A stretch of DNA of 64,000 nucleotides, taken from Cichorium intybus. Taxonomy: Eukaryota > Streptophyta > Magnoliopsida > Asterales > Asteraceae. The translations under genes and the position numbers were made by a program. The notes beneath the pieces are model-generated. The model saw only the letters and a program-made list of their open reading frames with translations. It made no database searches and was not told the DNA's origin. Below are positions 22,244-34,378 of this stretch, in pieces. The DNA lies in the NCBI GenBank assembly GCA_023525715.1, contig CM042015.1:85914750-85978749 (forward strand), written 5' to 3'. The stretch's first letter is position 1, and each line of letters starts with the position of its first letter.

Positions 22244-24102
22244 TGTAACGCCAAAAATGTATTATTATATAATTATAATAAAAGGGCAAAATGGTCATTT
22301 TACCTCAAAAGGGTAATTTGGTCATTTGGGCAGAAAAGGACTTGTTATGTAATAATATTTTAAGTCTTGGACTTAAAATGTTATGAAAGTTGATTATTTG
22401 TCATAAAATGTGTTAATTGTGGCAAAACTTTGAAATATGCAACTTCAAGGACCAAAGTGCAAATCTTGGAAGTATATAAGAAACACTTGTGCAGAAAATT
22501 TGGGAGCTACGGGAGCAAGTTCTTGGCTGATTTCTGCAGAGAATAGAAGGTCCTTGAAGACTTGGAAATTGCAAGCTTGATTATAGCATTCACAAGGGCA
22601 TTATTGGAAGAGTTTGAGGTAAATATTCCAAGCTCTTGATTGTTGTTCTTGGTGAGTTGTGTAAAACTCAAAAACTGTAAATTCAGTTGTGTATGTGTGT
22701 TTAAATTGGTTAGATACTTCCATTAAGTTCTTATAACAAAGACATAACTCAATCCAATGGAAGTAGGATGCTATAAATGGTAAAATTGAAGTTTTGGGTT
22801 GTTAAAATTTAGAACCCTAAATTGATTGATTGTGTTTTGGGGGTTAAAAACCTTGTTAAAATGTAAGGTTTTAGCCTAGGAATAAACCCCAAATGATTAA
22901 ATCGTGTATTAAGGGTTTAATAAGAGAAATTGGGAGTTTTTAGCTTAAAAATCGCAATTCTGGTCTGTCCAGCAAAGATAGGGTCCCTATCACATGGAGA
23001 TAGGGTCGCGATCCGTAGGGACGCGATCTCATGGAGATAGGGACGCGATCCTGCGCTGCATGGAAAATGATCAGATTTTTCATGCTCTCTGTTAAGGTTT
23101 GGCTCAATTTTGAAAATTGATGCTAGGCTTATCCGTTTTAGCTCAAATTTGAACCATAGGCTCGTTATGGTCTAAAAAGTTTGGGAAAATTTTCGTATCG
23201 AGTTTTCGACCCCTCGGGGGCACTGTAGACCGACCCGAATGCCTCGGTGAATAGTAAAATTCATATAAAGTTAGTAAACGGAAAGTTTATTAACTAGGCA
23301 TTATATATTATTGAACTCTATTGTATTAGAGTAAATTGTAATGGTTATTAACCTATAATCATTTTGAAATAAATGGAATTATAGGTACGGGACAAGATTT
23401 CGCGAAACACATCGAAAGGCAAGAACCGCTAAACGCTAGTCGTAGCAATTACCAAGGTGAGTAATCTCACTCGTGTTTGATGTGATATATGATTGTTGAG
23501 CAGCTGCGGATTGAAAATAGTTCTGGGGACGGAAAATAACTATTTGGCTGATATAATATGATTCCGGTGCGGCCTTCGGGCTATGTCTCCGATGTGGCTT
23601 TCTAGCTATGATTCCGGTGCGGCCTTCGGGCTATGTCTCCGATGTTTGGTGCGGCCTTCGGGCTATGATTCCGGTGCGGCCTTCGGGCTATGTCTCCGAT
23701 GTTTGGTGCGGCCTTTATGGCTATGATTATGATGCGGTCAGTAAAGACCATGACTTTTGGGGACAGAATTAGTTTAAGAGTTTAATTGTTATTATTCTCT
23801 TGTATATGCTTAATTGTTTGCTTGATTACTCACTGGGCTTGTAGCTCACAGTTTATGTGATATGTCCCTGCAGGTGAGCGTGATCCCGCGAAGGGAAAGG
23901 ACAAAGTCCGTGACTGAGGACTTAGTGTGAAGTAATACCCGGCTTGAAGAATGTATAATATTTATGTATTGTACTTCGTGATACACTTGTACTCGTATTT
24001 GTTAACTAATACCCCCTACTTATGGTTTTTATTGTAAGATATTTGGTTTGCAAAAAAATGAAAAAATTTTGGGGTGTTTTTGTTAATAAGTCGGGTGTTA
24101 CA
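22244..24102 (+). repeat. 3' LTR
   Basis: This is the second 1859-bp LTR, with the same TG and CA ends. By eye it matches the 5' LTR throughout, including the internal GGTGCGGCC repeat (about 23561-23731). Confidence 0.96.
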
Positions 24103-24629
24103 GTAACTAATAAAAAATGGCATGGTAAAAACTAGCGAATAAGCCAACTGGAAAATTGAAATATCGTAAAAGGGTATGTGGAAAAATAAGTTTTTTTATA
24201 ATTATTAAGGGTATATTTGACAAAATATTAAAAAAGTTCAATAAACTCATTGAAGCAGTAGTCTAAGTAGCTTTCTAAAACACTAGCTTATAAACTAGCT
24301 TTTAAGCTAATTTTTGGCATTTCAAACATGACAACATAAAAACGTTGGAAAATAAAGTAGTTTATCAGCTAGTTGTGGCACGCCAAACATAGCCTTCGAC
24401 TAGTGTTTCACCGACCTTCTTAAGTCTTTTTTTTTAATTTTCAAATATATCATTAATAATTATTAAAAACGTATTTACACATACCATTTTACGACATTTT
24501 TAATTTTCCAGCTAACATATCAGCTATTTTTACCAAATGCTATTTTTTTTATCATCTATCAGCTAGCTTTTCAACTAACAGCTAGCTTTTCAGCTATCAG
24601 TTAGATTTTCAGCTAGTCTAACAAACATA

Positions 24630-25239
24630 GCCCAAACCTGCAACTTATGTTCTTATTTGTTTATGGTCGAACCAACAAAAGAATTTTATTCCTAGCATAT
24701 AATACAAACACAAAAAACAAAAGGACTACAAAGAATTATAGAATGGAAGGGTTACCTTAACGAATAAGATATGAAGTCTATATTATAGTCTCAGTCTTCT
24801 CGATGTCCTTAAAGGTAACTATGTTTTTAGGTGGAATGTGACTACTTCAAAATAACATATAGTTTCTTATGTAAATTTGCTTTATTTTGGTAGTTAATTG
24901 ATTTGTTTTAGCTATTCAGTTCCTAAAATATGTGAAATTAAATATGTATTTTGCTTGCTAGTAAGGTTTTGCACACTAACAGGGTATTATTTTATTATAT
25001 AATGTATATTAAGTAACTAGGTTCAAAATACTGAACATGTTATGGCAAATGAAAAACCAATGTACTTTTAGTGGACTTTTGTTATGTATTTCCATATAGT
25101 TTAAGTGTTTGTATCGAATAGTTAGATAGTAAATTATATAGCAATTTGGGCTAATATTTAGAAAGGTATTACGTAATTAAATCCAATCTGGTTTTAAATT
25201 CTACTTTGCAGCCTAGTGCACCATCAAACTCTGAGGAAC
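24630..25239. other. No gene recognised
   Basis: AT-rich intergenic sequence before the F-box relic. Confidence 0.6.
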
Positions 25240-25560
25240 TCATCAAGACTTGAATAGAATCAATGCTCTTCCTCAAGACATAATTGAAAATTTTCTAACT
25301 TTTGTGCCTCTCCGAGATAAACTTTGACATGTTTTCTCATTCGATATGTAGAGACCATGAGTAGTGTGCTCAACAAAAATTCAACCAGATGTTTGATCTT
25401 GAAGGCCACTCAGACCTCAATTTGGGCCATGCTAAACAACTACATTTGAAACATATCAAATAACTCGAGATAAAATTTTTTCACAACTTGGCACATGAGA
25501 TGGATTATATAGATCTCATCATAACTAAGTCACTTATGCTAAAGAAAGCACAAATATGAC
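25240..25560 (+). pseudogene. F-box gene relic
   Basis: From 25256 the plus strand reads RINALPQDIIENFLTFVPLR, DKL, then a stop. This matches the core of the F-box (LPxDIIENILxxLPLRDxV), which docks proteins to SKP1. Sequence after the stop has further short open pieces but no continuous frame. It is decayed. Confidence 0.6.
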
Positions 25561-26218
25561 TTAGTAGTTTTGTTTATGTTGGTGAAAAAGTTAAAGATAC
25601 AGCATCGGGGTTCCAAAATACACACTTCAAGAACAAGGATCTAGAAGTGTAGTGAAGTCTGGAGCCTATGTGGCCACTTGCATCGATAAAGTTTAACATA
25701 ATACCAAAACCAGGATTAACACACAGTAAAAGTTAACGTACTACCTTGATAAATGCAACAAATTTCCAGAACCTAAACCTTCGGTAAAAACTTTAACAAC
25801 TCAACAAATGTGCATGTATGTTCTTCATGGAAGCTAGTTTCAGAAAGTGCCAACTACATCAGAATATTTTTGCGATAATATATTTAGTTGAAGAAGCTTC
25901 TTAAGTAGTTTTATGTACCTTACGAAGGTAAGTTCGTCAAATCATGGGCTCCTAGCAAGGAATCGTGGAAGCGTCTGACCAATGGTACAACTATGAAGAC
26001 CTAGGCTCCTCAACATATGAAATCCCTTAAAACTGATGGAGGCTTAAGTACATAATCTTTGATAATTAGGTGTAAGTTCTTTGGTATAAAGAAATAAAAG
26101 GGTAGCTTGTAAACATCTTTTGATCAATTCTAAAAGTAGAATTTCTTGATTTGGTTTCTCTATGCAAGATGCAATATTATAGGTTAAATGTCATTAGCAA
26201 TTCCTAGATCATCAATCG

Positions 26219-26358
26219 TGATATGGTATTCCACATAGGCTCTATTATATTTAAGGGTCCTTAGTCTTGAAGTGTGTATTCCTAAACTTGATATGGTATT
26301 CCACATAGGCTCTATTATATTTAAGGGTCCTTAGTCTTGAAGTGTGTATTCCTAAACT
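26219..26358. repeat. 70-bp perfect tandem duplication
   Basis: The 70-bp unit beginning GATATGGTATTCCACATAGG occurs twice in a row with no difference seen. Confidence 0.92.
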
Positions 26359-26639
26359 CAATGAGGTATCATTTGTTCTATTCTATGTTTGATCAATAAC
26401 TTGGAGATGCTTAAGTTGGAGGTAAATATTGTTTGGTTAACACGGTTTTCGGGAAAAGAACTATTCAAATTGTCTTTAAGTTGCCAACAAACTCAATTAG
26501 TTGTGTCAAAAGTACCAAACCTACACCTTTTGTCTTTTGACCTGCTATGTCATTTACAATTTAATATTTTTGGGCAACTTTTAAAATATGTTACAATTTT
26601 GGTCCCAACTTTTTTTTTTACAGATTCGTCTAAATTTAG

Positions 26640-27123
26640 TTTTTTTCTTTTCAAATAGAATTCATTACAACTTTTCTTTAGACTTCTTACACAAACATTT
26701 TTATAAACGTTTTTACAATATTTGTTAAACTACTTTACAACTTCTTTTACATACCTTTAGAAAAAATTACAAATTTTTATACTTTCTTATAACTTTTTTA
26801 TACCTTTTTACAACATTTTAAAACTTTTTTATAATCTTTTAAAAGAAATTTTTACAACCAATTTTAAACTTTCGTATGTCCCTTTTTAAAACCTTTATAA
26901 ATGTTTTTTATAATAGTTTTTATGAACGTTATTATGACTTTTACCGTATCAAGCTTTTTAAACATTTTTACAAATATTTTAACGGTTTTTTAAAGTTTTT
27001 TACTTCCACTTTTGCATGTTTTCTTTAAACTTTTTAATAACGTTCCAAGTTTTTAAGCTTCTGTTCTTTTATTTTTTTGACTCTTACAACTTTTTTGCTT
27101 CCGTATTCTGAAACTTTCTTTAA
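26640..27123. repeat. T-rich low-complexity tract, left side
   Basis: The plus strand is dominated by degenerate CTTTTTTATAACNTTTTTAAA-like words with almost no A runs. It forms one side of a composition mirror around the MULE-like element. Confidence 0.75.
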
Positions 27124-27132
27124 TTTTTATAA

Positions 27133-28717
27133 GGGAAATTTGTCAAAAACTCCTTATATTTTGATTTTATTTGAGAAAAAAATCCTCACTGATTTTTATT
27201 TTGTTTTTTAATCCTCTAAACCTGCAAAAGTTTGTGAAAAAAACCATTTTCACCTGAAATAGCAGGCTAGGGCTTAATTCGCAAGTAAATGATTTTCAGG
27301 GGTTTTTTAGAAAATAAATTGACTTTTTATTCGTTTTTGTAAGTGGCATAACTTTTACATACGATATCTAAATTCTACAAACTTTATATCTCTGGAAATG
27401 TGGTAAGTAGCATTGTAACGTTGTTTTACAGACTTTTGTCTGAATATGTTGAGATCTTTCGCTATAATCCCTTAAACATGAGCACAAACTCATTTATGCG
27501 ATTGTTTAGTCATTTTCCAACATGCATATATCCTTCGTTATAACTCCAATTAACATGAATATTTTCCTATGTTTTTATCATTCCAAATATTCCAATATTC
27601 ATAATGATGATGTTTCCTCATTCGTCAAAATTTTTTAGATATATAGCTATAAACATATTATCGATAATAATTCAATATTCCATGTTTTTAACGACAAATC
27701 TATCCCACTCCTACCCCTAAACTACCCCTGGTTCCACCTATGTCTCTTGTAAGACTTGAACCTTCAACCTCAAAAAGGGAGGACGACGCCTTTACCACTT
27801 GACCAAGAGGTCATTGGCATTCAATATTCATCTTCAAACATGGCATCAAATGAACATATGGAATTTTGCGACACATAGCTATAAACATAGCTTCAAATCG
27901 TAATAACTTCATATCTTGACTTTTGATATACACATCTATTCCACTTTATTCTTTTTCTTATCTTTTGTTATAAACATCCATTTCAAGTAATGTTTATAGA
28001 AAATAAGTGTTATCAAGATGCCATGTTTGGAAATGAATAAGTCAATGCTGAAGCTATTAAGAATACACTTTTTAAATGAAAGTTTTAGTATATAAAAATG
28101 AATCAAGTGAAATAGATGTATATAACAAAATATATGCTCATTTGAAAATTTGTATTCATACACATGAAATATTAAATTATTGTGGTATACAATGTTTATA
28201 GCTTATATCTCAAAATATTTGATGAATTGGAAAAAAGTCATCATTATGAAAATTGTATTATTTTAAGTAATAAAAACGTAAGAAAAATATTCAGGTTAAT
28301 TGGAGCTATAGCAAAAGAGATATGATTGTTTGAAAATGACCAAATAGTTGCATAAATGAATTTGTGCTCATGTTTACGAGCTTACAGCGAAAGATATGAA
28401 CATATTCAGACAAAATTTTGTAAAAAAAAGCTGTAGTACTACTTACCATCTTTCCAGGGATATAAAGTTTGTAGAATTTGGATATCGTATGTAAAAGTTA
28501 TGCCACTTAAAAAAATGAAGAAAACGTCATTTTTATTTACGAAAAAGCCCCTGAAAAATCATTTTATTTATGAATTAACCCCTGACCTGTTATTTCAGGT
28601 GAAAAATGGTTTTTCACAAACTTTTGCAGGTTTAAAGGATTAAATTACAAAATAAAAATCAAGGAAGACTTTTTCCTAAATATATCCAAAATATGGAGAC
28701 TTTTTGACAAATTTCCT
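27133..28717. mobile_element. MULE-like nonautonomous element with about 530-bp inverted arms
   Basis: The left arm (27133 to about 27660) starts GGGAAATTTGTCAAAAACTC. The right arm (about 28186-28717) is its reverse complement with scattered mismatches, ending GACAAATTTCCT. Flanking 9-mers TTTTTATAA (27124-27132) and TATTTATAA (28718-28726) agree at 8 of 9 positions. GGGAAATTTG ends and a 9-bp duplication fit Mutator-like elements. There is no transposase reading frame. Confidence 0.82.
27681..27818 (-). mobile_element. Short SINE nested in the MULE-like element
   Basis: The minus strand reads GACCTCTTGGTCAAGTGGTA (A box like) and GAAGGTTCAAGTCTTAC (B box like). ATTCAATATTC flanks it at 27670-27680 and 27819-27829, an 11-bp duplication. 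The interval is only 138 bp, so it may be shortened. Confidence 0.7.
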
Positions 28718-28726
28718 TATTTATAA

Positions 28727-29370
28727 TGTTCTAAGTTTTTTAAACTTTTTCATTCTTAAAATTCTTTTTTTTAAACCTTTTATAAATGTTTTCTTATAAA
28801 AAGGTTTTGACCTTTTTATAATTTTTAATATTTCAAGTTTTTTAAATGTTTTTATTACTTTTTACTAACGCTTTTTCATGGTTTTTAAAGTTTTCGACCG
28901 ACATTTTTTTAATCTTTTTATAATGTTTTTTATTACGTTCAAATATTTAAACTTCTGTACAGTTTTTTTACTTTTGTATTTTTGACATTTATAAAATTTT
29001 TTTCTTAGGTTTTTTCAAGCTTTCTTTAATTTTTATAACGTTTCAAGTATTTTAAACTTTTTTGTTTATGTTAATATAAAAGTTTTAAGAAAACTTGAAA
29101 AAATGTAAGTGAAAAATTTAGAAACCGTGAAAAACACGAAAAATCCTTAGTAAAAATGTTGTATAAACATTTAAAAATATTTTAAACATTAAAAGTTGTA
29201 AAAACATTTATAAATGGTTTTAAAAAAAGCTTAAAAAGTTTTAAAATCGTTGTAGAAAAAGTTTGAAAAAGGCTGTAAAAAAGTTTAAAAAGGTTGTAAA
29301 ATTCAAAATTGTATAAAAAGTTGTAAGAAAGTATTAAAAAGTTGTAAGAAAGTATTAAAGTGTACCGACC
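28727..29370. repeat. T-rich then A-rich low-complexity tract, right side
   Basis: About 28727-29065 is T-rich like the left tract. About 29080-29370 changes to the complementary A-rich words (AAAAAGTTGTAAAAAAGTTT). The A-rich part could pair with either T-rich part. Confidence 0.75.
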
Positions 29371-31580
29371 TGGTAGCGTATAACAACATTTATAAGACTG
29401 GATTTACTTTTGTTATCTATTATCATAGGTTTACAGGTTACCATGAAAAAAAAAACACTTTAAGTTTTTTAATTCTCTTACATTTTTACCCAAAATATTT
29501 TTTTATATTTTATGAATTTATGAAATGAAAAAATTATTTAAATCATGAAAATATGTTTATACTTCTAAAAATTAAAACATATATTTGTACTTTTATAAAA
29601 CGTAGAAACAATTTTAAGAATGTCAGAGTCTCATTGTTATATAAAAATATAAATACATTTTTTTACGTTTTAACATCATAAATTGGCAAAAAAATATACA
29701 CATAAATAGCATTATTTTAATAACGTAAACACAATATTTAATGAAACATTTTTCGTGTATTAAATATTTTTCTCGTTTCATAAATATGTATAATATAAAA
29801 AATACTTAGGGTAGAAACTTAATAAGGGTCAAACCGAACATTTCTACCAAACTTAAGGGTCTTTTGCAAATTTCATTTCATTGTAACTTGGAAACTCGTG
29901 ATAGCAGATAATAATGGTAAAATAGAATATTTCTGTCAAACTTAACAATTTTAATGAATCAGAAATATGTAAGAAGGTAAAATCGAATATTTTTAACAAA
30001 CGTAAAAACGTTTATTACATTATCATCTATAACTTATAAATGTTTTTAACTTATAATTTTCTAAGATTGCATTAATTATTATACTGTTTGAAAATAATAA
30101 AAGTATCTTTTTCAATAGTTATTTCCTATTTGAAGAAGATATCCAAAAGCTTTTTACTAGTCATTTAATATTTTTTTAACCATTTAATCATGTGACCATT
30201 TTGGTTGTTACATTTCATAGTGATTTACTTTATACCCTAATTATATTTAGGTATTAATATTTTATTTTGTATTAGCTAATTTTATAATTATAGATATTCA
30301 AAATATATATAAATATATATTATATTAATTTATATCACAAAAAATTAGTTGTCAAAAATTTTAAATTGATACATATATCAAAGATTAAAAAACATTATCG
30401 TATGATATCATCTTTTATTTATTAAAAATTAATATCGAGTAATGTTATTTTTCAATAATATGACATAGACTTAAAAATTAAAAAATTATATAATGTTAGT
30501 TTATGCGATATATAAGAAATATAAAGATATATTAATTAATTTTTAGAAACAAGTATTTTAAAAGTTAACTATTAAAATGACTTTTCAATTTGATGTATTA
30601 ATTAATTTTTATAACAAAGGTTTTGATTCATAAAAGTTGGTAGAAATCGTTATGTCAATAATAAAAAACTTTTGAAAAGATAAGTTTTTTTGTTGGACTT
30701 TTCAATCTGATATAAAAATCATTATTTTATTGTTAATAATAGTTATTTAATTATTTCCAATGATATACGTTTATGTTTATTTTTATTATATCTATTTATC
30801 AAATTGAACACTAACATAACAAGGAATGGTTTAGGAATAGAAGTATGATAGATTTGACGTTCAAAAAAAATTATCAAATTGAACATTGGCCATTAGACAG
30901 CAGAATCCACACATCAAATAAACATCGTTTTCTTTGTTTCTTAAGCAGTGTAATGAGCATCAAATCGTATCATTACTAAACCAAAATCTGATCCTTCCAA
31001 CTGTTTGGTCCCTTACGATTTCCACGACCCAAATCCCGAAACCAAGAAACATTGTGTTCTTCAATCCTAACCCCACCACCACTCCGCCAAAATCTACCTA
31101 CTTAATAAAAAAAAAATATCGACGGAAGAAGTCGTGGCTTGATTCCATTTCGTCATTTACAGCTTTTTGCCTTTTGGAATCAATGAAATGGAACAGCTCG
31201 GCACATTCATTTAAAAATTAGTAAACACAGGTACCCCAGTATCTGCCAAATCTGATACACCCGTCTTGCAATCACAAGAATTTCTTCTGACATTCTTTAC
31301 TTCTTCTCCTTTTTTTGTTTCTTCTAAGCGTTTGATCATTATCATACTCTCCTTTGTGTTTTGGGATTTGGGTCTGTTTCGTGTTGTCCCAGAATCGTGT
31401 CCTTTTGGGTTGCGTTACAGATGTTTGTTGCAATGCGCCTGAGAGTAACTTTGATGAAACAAGGAGAGTTTGATCTGGGTTAACACCATTACTGTTTTGT
31501 ATGTTAGTTAACAAGCAACAAGTGCACATAACATACAAATTTGTACAGAAGGAAGTGGTGTTGTGCGGAAGAACAAACAC
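29371..31580. other. Intergenic and PIP5K upstream region
   Basis: Very AT-rich to about 30850. From 30900 the base composition rises and plus-strand text becomes less repetitive, so the PIP5K promoter and 5' UTR are likely at 31000-31580. No TATA box is chosen with confidence. Confidence 0.5.
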
Positions 31581-34378
31581 ATGGCCGGCATCTTGAAGGC
31601 CTGGGAAGTGAAAGTTAAGAAATCGCAAGCATCTGCTAAGAAAAGAGCAGTCAATATTTTCACAACAATGTCTGTAGCCCATGTAGATGAAGAAGCTAGT
31701 GACACAGAGGTTTTCCATGTCGAAAAGATCTTCTCCAATGGCGACATCTATATAGGTCAGTGGGTTGCAGAAAACTACCCTCATGGAGACGGTAAATACT
31801 TATGGTCAGATGGGTGTATGTATGTTGGCGAGTGGTATAAAGGTAAAAGTAACGGTAAAGGAAAATTTAGTTGGCCTTCAGGTGCAACTTATGAAGGTGA
31901 ATTCAAGAACGGGTACATTGATGGTGAAGGTACTTTTACAGGTTCTTTAAATGATACTTACAAAGGTTATTGGATAATGAACAAAAAACATGGAAAAGGG
32001 AAAGAGAGTTATGGTAATGGTGATCACTATGAAGGGAATTGGAGGAAGGGGTTTCAAGATGGGGAAGGTACATATCACTGGAATAGTGGTCATCAGTATA
32101 TAGGGCAATGGAAGAAGGGAAAGATGAATGGGAATGGAATCATGATTTGGAGTAATGGAAACCGGTTTGATGGGAATTGGGAAGGCGGAATACCGAAAGG
32201 AAACGGTACTTTTAAATGGAAAGACGGGAGTTTCTATGTGGGTATTTGGGGTAAAGATCAAAAAGATCAAAAAGAAGGGAAATTTTATCCATCAACTTCA
32301 ACAGATTCTCATAAAGATTGGGACCCTTTTCTGCTATTTTCATTTGAAATGACTGAATGTGTGATTCATGAGGCGGAATCCCTTTTGGAATTCCCTTCTG
32401 ATAAAATGCTTTTTTGGTCAAAAAGTGAAAGTAAACATCCAAAGCATCAAAAACAGCATATTAGGACGAATTCAAGAAATAAGAACAATGGTAGAAGACA
32501 ATCTGTTGATGGAAGGTTTAGCAATGGTGAAGGACTTATTAATGGATTGGGAATTAATTTACAGTCAGGAGAGAGACAAGGGGTGACAATATGCAAAGGC
32601 CATAAAAATTATGAACTCATGCTAAATTTACAGCTTGGAATAAGGTAAAAAGAATTAGTGTATAGTTGTGAAAAATAGATGTTTATAGACTATATTCATG
32701 TTTGTTAATTGTTATTAATTAATGGTTAAATTTCAGGCATTCTGTAGGGAGGCCTGCACCAAGTAAAAACCTTGATTTGAAGCCTACGGGTTTTGATACG
32801 GAAGAAAAGTTATGGACAAGATTTCCTCCGGAAGGTTCCAAACATACGCCACCTCATCAATCATGTGATTTTAGATGGAAAGATTACTGCCCGTTGATTT
32901 TTAGGACTCTTAGGAAATTATTTAATGTGGATCCGGCTGATTACATGTTATCAATTTGTGGGGATGAGGCTCTTCGTGAGCTTTCTTCACCTGGTAAAAG
33001 TGGAAGCTTCTTTTACATGACAAATGATGACAAGTACATGATCAAGACAATGAAGAAAGCAGAAGTCAAAGTGAGTAGATTTTAATCTATTTTCATTAGT
33101 ATATATCAGACACAATGTGCCTGATACATATGTACAGGCACAATGTGTCTGATGGTTAAAAGTTACATGAGAAGTGACAAATAATTGTTTCAGGTACTAA
33201 AGAGAATGCTGCCAGCATATTTTGAGCATGTGAAAGCGTATGAAAACACCCTTGTGACTAAATTTTTTGGATTACATTGTGTGAAGTTGAGTGGAACTTC
33301 ACAAAAGAAGGTATGATTGAAAGTAAAGCACAAAAAATAATATGAATTTCAACATTTTGTTACAATTTGAATTTTTATCGATGATTATAACGTGTTCCTT
33401 TGTTTGAATTTATGATCCAGGTGCGATTTGTTATCATGGGAAATTTGTTCTATGCGAATGTACCAATTAACAGGCGGTTTGACTTGAAAGGATCTTCCCA
33501 TGGCCGAATAACAGATAAATCCGAGTCTGAAATCGATTCAAATACAACCCTTAAAGATCTTGATCTCAATTTTATCTTCCGGTTGCAGAGTGATTGGTTT
33601 CAAGAGTTCTGTAGGTGAACTTATTACCTTTTTCATGCTTTATTCAAATCAATTTTTATAATTGAAATACAAAATCTGTTGTCTGTTGTCTGTTGTCTGT
33701 TGTCTGTTGTCTGTTGTCTGTTGTCTGAGTAGATTGTGGTGGATGCAGGCAAGTGGACAAGGACCTCGAGTTTCTTGAACGTGAAAGAATTATGGATTAT
33801 AGTCTTTTAGTCGGTGTTAGCTTTCAAGAATCCAATCAAAACCCATCTTTAGAAGAAAGCATTTTAGAAAATTCTGAGCCCGATAGCACAGGGACTAGTC
33901 CTAGACTTTCTTCAGCAGATACAGAAACTTCTATCACTTCTCTCAATCCCACACGGTAACGCCTCTTCCTTTTTTTCATTAAGTACTGTCTGGATAAATA
34001 AATAAATAAATAAATAAATAAAATATCTCAACACACTTGGAAAGTACAATTTCTCTGTCTTTCTCTATTAAGTCATTCTTTATGACTTTATGTAGGTGGG
34101 CATCCGTAAGGCTTGGAATTAACATGCCAGCAAGGGTTGAAATTACGGTTAGAAGTAATCAGAATCAGTTAGTTGGAGAGCCAACGGGAGAATTTTATGA
34201 TGTCGTCTTATTTTTTGGTATAATAGACATACTACAAAATTATGACATCAATAAAAAGCTTGAACATGCGTATAAATCATTCCAGTACGACCCGACTTCT
34301 ATATCAGCCGTTGACCCGATACAATACAAGAGACGTTTTCGCGATTTTATATTTAGTGTATTTAAAGAGGACGATTAA
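31581..34378 (+). CDS. PIP5K6: Phosphatidylinositol-4-phosphate 5-kinase, PIP5K4/5/6-type, with MORN repeats
   Basis: The enzyme phosphorylates PtdIns4P to PtdIns(4,5)P2 at the plasma membrane. Coding exons are 31581-32644, 32737-33070, 33194-33310, 33421-33614, 33749-33955 and 34096-34378. All introns are GT-AG and phases match, giving about 732 aa. The start is the ATG of MAGILKAWEVKVKKSQ, an N terminus typical of the PIP5K4/5 group. Exon 1 holds seven full MORN repeats and a partial eighth (YIGQW, YVGEW, YEGEF and similar). Exons 2-6 hold the lipid kinase domain: GKSGSFFY, the YMIKTMKKAE lysine, RRFDLKGSSHGR, ERERIMDYSLLVG, GIIDILQ and the activation loop KKLEHAYKS. It ends in FKEDD. Length and architecture fit an intact type I/II subfamily B PIP5K, with no frameshift or stop. 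The symbol reflects the closest recalled relative; PIP5K4 or PIP5K5 is equally possible. The 5' UTR and promoter were not defined. Confidence 0.93.
33660..33728. repeat. 7-bp tandem repeat TGTTGTC in PIP5K intron 4
   Basis: Seven or so copies of TCTGTTG lie just upstream of the intron 4 acceptor (33747-33748). Confidence 0.9.
33998..34022. repeat. (AAAT)n repeat in PIP5K intron 5
   Basis: About six AAAT units (ATAAATAAATAAATAAATAA). Confidence 0.9.

Larger units (their letters stand above)
15553..24102 (+). mobile_element. Complete Ty3/gypsy LTR retrotransposon, chromovirus type (Tekay/Del-like)
   Basis: The element is 8550 bp with two 1859-bp LTRs, a primer binding site matching initiator tRNA-Met, gag-pol in one frame order (protease, RT, RNase H, integrase, chromodomain-like tail) and a polypurine tract. 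The 5-bp target duplication GTAAC lies at 15548-15552 and 24103-24107. The domain order with integrase after RNase H defines Ty3/gypsy, and the C-terminal chromodomain-like block points to a chromovirus. Line-by-line reading found no difference between the LTRs, which suggests a very recent insertion. The coding region nevertheless has an in-frame stop and two altered catalytic residues. Confidence 0.96.
15369..24391. mobile_element. Palindromic MITE-like element A, split by the retrotransposon
   Basis: The left arm (about 15369-15489) begins TATGTTTGGCGTGTCACAGC. Its reverse complement lies at about 24257-24391, ending GGCACGCCAAACATA. Agreement runs for roughly 120 bp with scattered mismatches. 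The LTR retrotransposon lies between the arms. No coding capacity is seen. Confidence 0.75.
15490..24629. mobile_element. Palindromic MITE-like element B, interleaved with A
   Basis: The left arm begins TATGTTTGGTAGACTAGCTG at 15490 and, ignoring the retrotransposon, continues to about 24240. Its reverse complement lies at about 24425-24629, ending CTAGTCTAACAAACATA. The ends resemble those of element A (TATGTTTGG). Arms occur in the order A-left, B-left, A-right, B-right, so the two palindromes overlap instead of nesting. Confidence 0.7.

Noticed and set aside
26219..26358. CRISPR-like direct repeats
   Set aside because: It is a two-copy tandem duplication without spacers, in a plant genome.
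27936..28163. 75-aa minus-strand frame
   Set aside because: It is AT-rich sequence within the MULE-like element with no transposase or other motif.
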